Made by a program: the position numbers and the translations under genes. 50,191 nucleotides of DNA, taken from JANYCG01 sp031365665. GTDB lineage: Bacteria; Pseudomonadota; Gammaproteobacteria; Burkholderiales; Burkholderiaceae_C. Within the stretch, counting starts at the first letter, position 1. The number at the start of each line of letters is the position of its first letter. Under the pieces are notes generated by a model. That model searched no databases and was not told where the DNA came from. It worked only from the letters and a program-made list of their open reading frames with translations. Positions 44,188 through 50,191 of the stretch are shown one piece after another. The stretch covers positions 1 through 50,191 of the forward strand of contig JANLYO010000095.1 of assembly GCA_031365665.1 (NCBI GenBank), in the 5' to 3' direction.

Positions 44188-45509
44188 GCCTGGCTCCATT
44201 CGATCTGCGGGTTGACAAGCCCGTGCGCGATGAAACCATCAAGCACTTCGATGCGGAGACGCCGCTCACTGCGCACACTGCAGCCGCCCGCAGGCCCTGA
44301 AAGGGTCATGGCGTAAATCTCGTCTTCAATGATCTGCGCCGCCTCAAGATCGGCGCAGCGGGCCGAAACATGCACACGCAATTCGGCAGGCCGGGCGGAG
44401 CTTTGCAGCGCACCGGCGCGAAGCACGGAGTTGATGCCGACCAAGTCGATGGCGATGTGCTCCTCTTTCCAATCCGACAGACGCAGGCGCAGCGTTTCTG
44501 CCGCGCGTTGGGCGCGCTCAAAAGCGCCGGTGCCGGCAAAGCCGATCTCCGCGTCGGCGATGTAACCTGGCAGATCCAGAAAACCCGCCACTTTGAGTGT
44601 GGGTGGTGGCCCCGACGTGCGAGCACCCGACATGCGCACCCGGTTTTTTCCGAGCTGCTCAAATTGGATCTGCGAGAGGTCAAGAACCAAATCCGGCGTT
44701 GCATACTGAGCTGGATTGTGCACTTCGTAGAACAGTTGCAGGGTGCAGGTGTCGGCATTCAACACGCCGGGCGCACCATCAAGCAGCGCGATTTCGGCGC
44801 TGCCATCGGCAAATACGTGGGCCATCGGATAACCCAGCCTGGCGTAGTCGGCCGCAGGCAGCAGGGCCTGGCCCACCGGGTCGTAATTGCCGCCCGTCAA
44901 TTGCCCCGCGCACTCCAGCAAGTGGCCGACCGACATGGCACCCGCGAGCGCAGCATTGCCTGCGTCAAGTCGCTTCATGGCGGGGGCGGCAAACAGTGCG
45001 GAGTCCGCCACACGCCCGGCGACGACCACCTGCGCGCCTTGCTCCAGAGCATCGGCCAGCACGCCGGCGCCGAGGTAAGCGTGGGCGCCAATCAGTTTGC
45101 CATGTACAGGGCGGCTCCAACTGATCTGATCGCGCAAGTGCAGCACATCGTCTCCGTGGATGGCCGCCACGCGCGTGCCAGCGCAACCCAACTCAGCAGC
45201 GAGGCGGGCAATGGCACTCCCGGCGGCACGCGGATTGGCCGCACCCAGATTGGACACAATCCGGCAATGCTTGGCCACGGCAACTGGCAGCAAAGGCGAC
45301 AAGCGGCGGCGCAGGCGGGGGTCAAACCCGGCATTTGGATTGTCAGCGCGCGCCTTGATTGCGGGCACCAAGGTGCGTTCCGCCAGGCATTCGAGCACCA
45401 CAGCATCTACCTGTCCGGAAGCCGCCAAGGCCACCGCAGGGTCGATGCGGTCACCCGCAAACCCGGCCCCTGCGCCAATGCTGCAAATGCTGCCCGGAGG
45501 TTTTGCCAC
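44184..45509 (-). CDS. AtuA-like protein (DUF1446 N-terminal domain)
   Basis: This 441-aa protein is the DUF1446 part of AtuA-type proteins. Visible are an N-terminal GAGAGFAGDRIDPAVALAASG segment, RIVSNLGAANPRAAG (about residue 83), and AQVVVAGRVADSALFAAP (about 158). In acyclic terpene utilisation clusters AtuA is required, but its reaction is not established. The GTG start at 45509 lies four bases after livF. The next gene supplies the missing C-terminal domain. Confidence 0.85.
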   Translation of the reverse strand: MAKPPGSICSIGAGAGFAGDRIDPAVALAASGQVDAVVLECLAERTLVPAIKARADNPNAGFDPRLRRRLSPLLPVAVAKHCRIVSNLGAANPRAAGSAIARLAAELGCAGTRVAAIHGDDVLHLRDQISWSRPVHGKLIGAHAYLGAGVLADALEQGAQVVVAGRVADSALFAAPAMKRLDAGNAALAGAMSVGHLLECAGQLTGGNYDPVGQALLPAADYARLGYPMAHVFADGSAEIALLDGAPGVLNADTCTLQLFYEVHNPAQYATPDLVLDLSQIQFEQLGKNRVRMSGARTSGPPPTLKVAGFLDLPGYIADAEIGFAGTGAFERAQRAAETLRLRLSDWKEEHIAIDLVGINSVLRAGALQSSARPAELRVHVSARCADLEAAQIIEDEIYAMTLSGPAGGCSVRSERRLRIEVLDGFIAHGLVNPQIEWSQA

Positions 45510-45513
45510 GGCC

Positions 45514-46230
45514 TTACAAACCCATGTACGAACGCCTGACGTCCGGATCCCGCAGCAGTTCTTCGCCCGGCGCCATTTTCAGGATACGTCCGTGTTCGAT
45601 GATGCAGCCGCGGTGGCACAGGCGCAGTGCATTGCCTACGTTTTGCTCCACCAATAAGACTGAAAGACCCTTGGAGCGCACCAGTTCACTGACCATTTCA
45701 AAGACTTTTTCCACCATGATGGGTGCCAGCCCCAGCGAGGGTTCGTCCAGCATCAACAACTTGGGGCGGGCCATCATCGCGCGCGCCACCGCGCACATCT
45801 GGCGCTCGCCGCCGGAAAGGCGTCCAGCCAATTGGGTCCTGCGCTCGGCAAGGATGGGAAACAGCCGCATCACCTCATCCAGCGACTCGGCCATGTTCTT
45901 CCTCGCTCCAGGATGAAACGCTCCGAGTTCGAGATTCTCAAGCACTGTCATAAAGGGGAAAAGACGGCCGCCTTCTGGCACCATCACCAGGCCGCGTTCG
46001 GCGGCGGCGTGGGCGGGAATGTGGCTGATCTCCCTGCCATCAAACGTCACCTTGCCTGAAAACGCGCTCAAGTGCCCGCTGATGGTCAACAGCAAGGTGG
46101 TTTTCCCGGCGCCATTGGCCCCCACCACTGAAACGATTTCTCCGCGGCCCACCTCAAGTGAGATGTCCTGAAGCACCGGCAGCTCACCATAACCAGAGGA
46201 CAGCCCGTCAATGCTCAAAATGGCGCTCAT
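45514..46230 (-). CDS. livF: LivF-type ABC ATPase
   Basis: This 238-aa ABC ATPase has Walker A GANGAGKTT (about residue 37), signature RLSGGERQMCAVARAM (about 136) and Walker B LLMLDEPSLGLAP (about 156). Its closeness to LivF is shown by that Walker B ending. It pairs with LivG and the LivH/LivM permeases. Its ATG overlaps the livG stop by four bases. Confidence 0.92.
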   Translation of the reverse strand: MSAILSIDGLSSGYGELPVLQDISLEVGRGEIVSVVGANGAGKTTLLLTISGHLSAFSGKVTFDGREISHIPAHAAAERGLVMVPEGGRLFPFMTVLENLELGAFHPGARKNMAESLDEVMRLFPILAERRTQLAGRLSGGERQMCAVARAMMARPKLLMLDEPSLGLAPIMVEKVFEMVSELVRSKGLSVLLVEQNVGNALRLCHRGCIIEHGRILKMAPGEELLRDPDVRRSYMGL

Positions 46231-46952
46231 TGGTGTCCCTCCCCGAGATAGGCTTTGATCACTTCTGGCGAGCTGAGAATTTGCTCCGCAGTGCCCTCGG
46301 CAATGAGTCGCCCCCGATCCAGCACGACCACCCGCTCGGAAAATGCACGAACCACTTTCAGGTTGTGTTCGATGATCAGAAATGTGAGCCCGGTCGCATG
46401 CAATCCTTGCAGCAACTCAATCGCCTGCCCCACTTCACTCTGGTTCAATCCCGCCATGACCTCGTCCAACAGCACAATTTCAGGTTCCAGTGCCAGCGCA
46501 CGCGCCACTTCGAGCCGTCGGCGCTCGCTCAATGTCAGGTCGCCCGCGCGACGGGCCGCGTGCTGCACTAAACCCACTTTCTCGAGCACGCTCATGGCCA
46601 GGTCGCGCGCCGTGGACAAGGCTGTGTGGCGCATGAACGCGCCAATCATCACGTTCTCCAGGGCGTTCAATGCGATCAGAGGCTTCGCAATTTGAAACGT
46701 GCGGCCCATTCCCAACTGCGCGCGCGCATGGGGCGGCAGGCTATTGATCTTTTCACCGCGAAGCCGCACGTCGCCCAGGGTCGGGGCCAACTGCCCGGTG
46801 AGAAGGTTGAAAAATGTCGTTTTTCCCGCGCCGTTAGGGCCAATGATGCTGACGATTTCTCCTTTGTTGACCACCAGCGAGACTCCATCAACGGCACGCA
46901 ATCCCAGGAAATGTTTGCTGACACCGGCAGCCACCAACAGCGGTTCACCCAT
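46227..46952 (-). CDS. livG: LivG-type ABC ATPase
   Basis: This 241-aa ABC ATPase has Walker A GPNGAGKTT (about residue 37), a degenerate-looking signature TLSERRRLEVARAL (about 142) typical of LivG proteins, Walker B EIVLLDEVMAGLN, and the family tail LIAEGTAEQILSSPEVIKAYLG. ATG 46952 is chosen because it starts with the family-like MGEPLLVAAGV. It overlaps livM by eight bases. Confidence 0.92.
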   Translation of the reverse strand: MGEPLLVAAGVSKHFLGLRAVDGVSLVVNKGEIVSIIGPNGAGKTTFFNLLTGQLAPTLGDVRLRGEKINSLPPHARAQLGMGRTFQIAKPLIALNALENVMIGAFMRHTALSTARDLAMSVLEKVGLVQHAARRAGDLTLSERRRLEVARALALEPEIVLLDEVMAGLNQSEVGQAIELLQGLHATGLTFLIIEHNLKVVRAFSERVVVLDRGRLIAEGTAEQILSSPEVIKAYLGEGHQ

Positions 46953-47994
46953 GTTTTCTGCTCCCTTTGCGACGCAGCCAGGCCAGCAGATCGCCGACGG
47001 CTCCGACCACACCGCGCTTCATGAACAGAGCGCCCAACACCATCAGCAGCCCGAGGATGGCCAGGTTGAGCCCCGGCAACGCGTTGGCAAGTTCGGCGCG
47101 CAGGAAATTCTCGAAGGGCACAATCAGCGCCGCGCCCAACAGAGGGCCGGAAATGGTGCCGATGCCACCAATCAGCGTGAGCAAGGCGAACTTGACTCCC
47201 ACCTCTTGCAGATTGAAGATTGTCGGCGGATCGATGAAGCGCAGGTACATGGCAAATAGCGTGCCACCCACGGCCGTTAAGCCAGCACTCAGCGCCATGC
47301 CGCGCAACTTCACGGCCAGCACATTGATGCCAGAAGCTCTGGCGGCGTCTTCGTCCTCGCGCACGGCAAGCAGGTAGTAGCCCAGGCGACTGCGCCGCAA
47401 TGCCACCGTGACGCCAATCACCAGGGCGACAAACACGAACATCAGCAGCGCGTATTGCCAGCGCTCGCGAAAAATCATGTTCGCCAGGCCCGCCTTGAAC
47501 GGGATCATGATGCCGCGCGGCCCGCCTGTGACCGACTCAAAGTTGTGGGCGATCACAAAGGCCACTTCATTGAACGCCAGTGTGGCAATGGCAAAAAACG
47601 GCCCGCGCAGCCTGAAGGTGGGCCACGAAATCAGCACCGCCACGAGTGCCGCGAAAAGCGCGGTGGGGATAACAGTAAGCCAAGGCGACAGGCCGAACGC
47701 GACGTAGAGCTTGGCAGACCCGTAGGCCCCGATGCCGAAGAACACGCCATGCCCCAGTGAAAACTGGCCACCAAAACCGCCAATGATGTTCCAGGCTGCC
47801 GCCAGCCCACCCATCAGGTAGGTGAAAGCAATGATGTTGAGCCAATGGGCGTCATCCACCAAGAGGACAAACGGCAGGAAGGCTACAGCCATTCCCGCCA
47901 AATACTTCAGCAGGGCCTGCCGAGCGGACTCAATGCCGGATGCTTTGGCGCCAGCGACGCCAGCGACTTGCACAGTTGGATCAGTTTTGTTCAC
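46945..47994 (-). CDS. livM: LivM-type ABC permease
   Basis: This 349-aa permease of the branched-chain amino-acid type has about ten helices, with the conserved WNIIGGFGGQFSLGHGVFFGIGAYG (about residue 70) and the coupling-loop region YYLLAVREDEDAARASGINV (about 210). The C-terminus reaches into LivG by eight bases. GTG 47994 is chosen; it overlaps livH by 14 bases and has GAGGAAG upstream. Confidence 0.9.
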   Translation of the reverse strand: MNKTDPTVQVAGVAGAKASGIESARQALLKYLAGMAVAFLPFVLLVDDAHWLNIIAFTYLMGGLAAAWNIIGGFGGQFSLGHGVFFGIGAYGSAKLYVAFGLSPWLTVIPTALFAALVAVLISWPTFRLRGPFFAIATLAFNEVAFVIAHNFESVTGGPRGIMIPFKAGLANMIFRERWQYALLMFVFVALVIGVTVALRRSRLGYYLLAVREDEDAARASGINVLAVKLRGMALSAGLTAVGGTLFAMYLRFIDPPTIFNLQEVGVKFALLTLIGGIGTISGPLLGAALIVPFENFLRAELANALPGLNLAILGLLMVLGALFMKRGVVGAVGDLLAWLRRKGSRKHG

Positions 47995-48871
47995 GGAAAC
48001 CCACTTCCTCGGCGCCAACCTGGCCCATCAAGCCAGACGGACGAACGATCAACACGACCAGAAAAATGATGAACCAGATGGCGGTCTTGAATGCCGGATC
48101 GATGTAGTACCCTGCAAGCGCCTCAACCACGCCCACAATGAGTCCGCCGATGTAGGCGCCCCAAACACTGCCTAAACCACCCAAAACCACCACTGCGAAA
48201 GCGGCCAGGATGAAGTTGCCGCCGACTGCGGGTGTCACGGAGTAGATGGGCGTGAGTAAGGCCCCCGCCATGCCGGCCAGTGCCGCGCCAATTCCAAACG
48301 TAAACAAGAACGTGCGTTCGACATTGATGCCCATGACACGTGCGGCCCGTTTGTCTTGCGTTACTGCGCGGATGGATTTTCCGATCATGGTGTGGCGAAG
48401 ATACAGGTGCAAGCCAATCGTGATCAAGGTCGTTGCGGCCAATGTGACCAAGCGCACCACACTTATCCTGAGGTCTCCGACGGTAAGCACGGTCGTGCCC
48501 ACCTGACCACCAATGCTGAAGGCCTCACCTTTCGATACGGCCAGCATGATGTTCTGAAACATCATCAGAAGACCGAAGGTGGCAAATATCTGCATGTTCG
48601 ACTCGTTGTGCAATGGCTGAATGACCAAGCGCTGGATGGCGACACCAATCAGACCGACAAGGGGTGCCACAAACAGCACAGACAAATAGGGATTGATGCC
48701 CAAAAACGCATAGGCGTAATAACTGCCGTACATGCCAAACATGACCAACTCACCCTGTGCAAAATTCACAATCCGCACTACACCGAAGATCAAGTTCAAG
48801 CCAATGCTGACGAGGCCATAAATGCCCCCCAGCAACAGGCCAAACACGAGCACATTGAGTAACTGATCCAT
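47981..48871 (-). CDS. livH: LivH-type ABC permease
   Basis: This 296-aa permease has about eight helices, the N-terminal GLLLGGIYGLVSIGLNLIFGVVRIVNFAQGE, the EAA-like region GKSIRAVTQDKRAARVMGINV and a VVLGGLGSVWGAYIGGLIVG segment. It forms the membrane channel with LivM. The gene begins 11 bases after the GST-like gene stop. Confidence 0.93.
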   Translation of the reverse strand: MDQLLNVLVFGLLLGGIYGLVSIGLNLIFGVVRIVNFAQGELVMFGMYGSYYAYAFLGINPYLSVLFVAPLVGLIGVAIQRLVIQPLHNESNMQIFATFGLLMMFQNIMLAVSKGEAFSIGGQVGTTVLTVGDLRISVVRLVTLAATTLITIGLHLYLRHTMIGKSIRAVTQDKRAARVMGINVERTFLFTFGIGAALAGMAGALLTPIYSVTPAVGGNFILAAFAVVVLGGLGSVWGAYIGGLIVGVVEALAGYYIDPAFKTAIWFIIFLVVLIVRPSGLMGQVGAEEVGFREQN

Positions 48872-48882
48872 CGCAGGAATCC

Positions 48883-49824
48883 TCAGGTTTTCAAGACGTA
48901 ACCGATGCGCGGGAAATGCACATGGATAGTGCCTGCGCGTTTGTCAACCCGGCGCAGGCTGTAGTGGGTGCGGGTTGCCGCAATCAATTCACCCTCGGTG
49001 GGCTCCAGCCCAAACGTTTCAGCCGACACGGCAACCTGGCTGCCCAAAGCAATTCCATGGTCGTCAATGAAGCTGTCTGCCATCAGGCAAGCGCGCTCGA
49101 TGGGCACAGGTTGTGCGTGCGCAGCGATCTCGATGGCCTGGGCGGAATCCACTTCTTCCCGGCGCCCATGGCGAATGGCCCTCATACGGGCCAACCAATC
49201 CCGCAGTGGCGCATCAAGTTCAGCTATGTCCTTTGCGGTGCCGGGCCTGGCATAGAGATACCACAGCGGATGGAAGGCAGAGAAATCCGCGATACAGGGC
49301 GATGTTCCGAACAAATAAGGCTGGCCGACCAATATTTCTGATAAACGCAATAAGTAGGCACGGAAGGCGCTGGCGCCATCGGCGGGACGAACCCACTCAA
49401 CATCAAAACCCATGGCCTTGCGGTCTTCGTACAAGGTTTTGAGGAGCGCAGGGTCAATACCCCCCGGTGTTTGACCGGCTCCTTTTGCAGCGCGATTGAA
49501 ACGAATTGCCGCCCAAAAGAACTTGTGGTCTGCCCATTCGGCCAAGGTACGCGCCAGGCTGGCTCCCGTTGCTGGAAAGAGGGCAGGTTCTGGTTCAATG
49601 CGCTCCAACACCTCGGCAATAAGTGCCGTGTCGCAATAGATGTCGGCGCCGATTTGCAGGAACGGCGTCCTGCGGTAACCGCCCGTCAGGGCGACCACAT
49701 CCGGCTTTGGCGGCATGGCGGGGACGATCACCGACTTCCACGCCAAACCCTTGAAGCCCAAGATCAGACGAACCTTCTCCGAAAATGGTGAAGCCTCGAA
49801 GTGGTGAAGGATCAATTCAGCCAT
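48883..49824 (-). CDS. Glutathione S-transferase-like protein
   Basis: This 313-aa protein has a GST thioredoxin-like N-terminal domain (residues 3-80: HHFEASPFSEKVRLILGFKGL, DTALIAEVLER), a helical C-terminal domain (about 95-215) and an extra C-terminal region of about 80 residues with ADSFIDDHGIALGSQV. The Ser in SPFSEKV could be the catalytic thiol-activating residue. It lies between a LivK-type gene and livH, so it probably acts in the same catabolic route. Substrate unknown. Confidence 0.84.
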   Translation of the reverse strand: MAELILHHFEASPFSEKVRLILGFKGLAWKSVIVPAMPPKPDVVALTGGYRRTPFLQIGADIYCDTALIAEVLERIEPEPALFPATGASLARTLAEWADHKFFWAAIRFNRAAKGAGQTPGGIDPALLKTLYEDRKAMGFDVEWVRPADGASAFRAYLLRLSEILVGQPYLFGTSPCIADFSAFHPLWYLYARPGTAKDIAELDAPLRDWLARMRAIRHGRREEVDSAQAIEIAAHAQPVPIERACLMADSFIDDHGIALGSQVAVSAETFGLEPTEGELIAATRTHYSLRRVDKRAGTIHVHFPRIGYVLKT

Positions 49825-49895
49825 GCCTACAGCCTTCAGTCGCCTTACTGGCCTTGGTCAATGCATCCGGAAAAAGGCAGCCCACGCTGACCGGG

Positions 49896-50191
49896 TCAGG
49901 GGCGCGCCAGTGGTTTGAGTATTGCAGTCGGCTGCACAGCGCTCTTGGGAAACACCGTCACCAATTTGCCGCCCTGCCACTGTGATGCCGTGAACTGCGC
50001 CCGAACATTCTGGAAAGTGTCATTGAACTTGGCACCAAAGCCGGACGGGTATGTGTTCTCAGGTGTATCCATCTTGGCAGCCGCCGCCTGCACTTTGCTA
50101 ATGTCCACACCACCCGCCGCTTTGACCGCCTCGGTCATGATCAAGAAGCCTGAATAAGCCGCCATTCCCTGGGGCGCAACCGGGTCGGTTT
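49896..50191 (-). CDS. LivK-type periplasmic binding protein (C-terminal part; start outside window)
   Basis: The C-terminal 98 residues of an ABC amino-acid/aromatic binding protein are present: AAYSGFLIMTEAVKAAGGVDISKVQAAAAKM and TPENTYPSGFGAKFNDTFQN. The frame continues off the right edge. Placement just upstream of GST, livH, livM, livG and livF makes it the likely ligand-binding component of that importer. Confidence 0.85.
   Translation of the reverse strand, partial: TDPVAPQGMAAYSGFLIMTEAVKAAGGVDISKVQAAAAKMDTPENTYPSGFGAKFNDTFQNVRAQFTASQWQGGKLVTVFPKSAVQPTAILKPLARP

Overview
The window looks like chromosome from a betaproteobacterium of the order Burkholderiales, most likely Comamonadaceae (Rhodoferax/Polaromonas-like). 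The basis is indirect: a PhaM-type granule protein, a Bug-family binding protein, the pilT / cyclic-nucleotide-domain gene / pilU order, GC-rich genes separated by short AT-rich gaps, and GC-rich palindromic repeats of a type I recall from this family. No rRNA, tRNA, CRISPR array, insertion sequence or prophage was seen.

Layout. 1-5.9 kb: recG (minus, runs off the left edge) faces queA. A GlcG-like periplasmic protein and a VapBC-type toxin-antitoxin pair lie between queA and its pathway partner tgt. 6-12.6 kb: mostly minus-strand single genes (DUF2817 metallohydrolase, Tat-exported amidohydrolase, FIST sensor, PhaM, TauD-like dioxygenase), then a DUF3617 protein. 12.8-26.2 kb, the most interesting part: a TonB-dependent receptor (minus) diverges from a four-gene module with a MotA/TolQ/ExbB-like channel. 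This is followed by a lanthanide-type PQQ alcohol dehydrogenase (XoxF-like), a fusion of its XoxJ-like binding protein with a c-type cytochrome, and a PQQ-associated ABC system (ATPase, beta-propeller, binding protein, permease) of the kind found in ped/lut loci. A Bug-family binding protein closes the run. 26.4-31 kb: a lipoprotein PQQ sugar dehydrogenase, then ApbE and NosR (minus) without nosZ. 31.2-34.9 kb: yggS, pilT, a cNMP-domain protein and pilU. 35-38.7 kb: a beta-hydroxyacid dehydrogenase and the conserved rsmI / yraN-diaA-dolP block. 38.7-50.2 kb: minus-strand acyl-CoA catabolism genes (acyl-CoA dehydrogenase, DUF6285, APH-like phosphotransferase, MaoC hydratase, acyl-CoA ligase, split AtuA-like proteins) with a LivFGMH-type importer, a GST-like protein and the end of a LivK-like binding protein.

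How the parts may work together. The 12.8-26 kb block can be read as one periplasmic alcohol-oxidation system: outer-membrane uptake, possibly of lanthanide or a metallophore; XoxF oxidising alcohols; electrons passing to the fused cytochrome; and an ABC system moving a ligand across the inner membrane. NosR/ApbE and the PQQ sugar dehydrogenase nearby suggest a wider periplasmic redox neighbourhood. The 38.7-50.2 kb block would import a carboxylic acid, activate it to a CoA thioester and degrade it. The substrate cannot be told from sequence.

At DNA scale the window also holds a dispersed intergenic repeat with two blocks kept exactly 60 nt apart in three copies, two in-frame GC-rich insertions inside recG, a leaderless-looking promoter with direct repeats at vapBC, and two divergent gene pairs with almost no space between their start codons.
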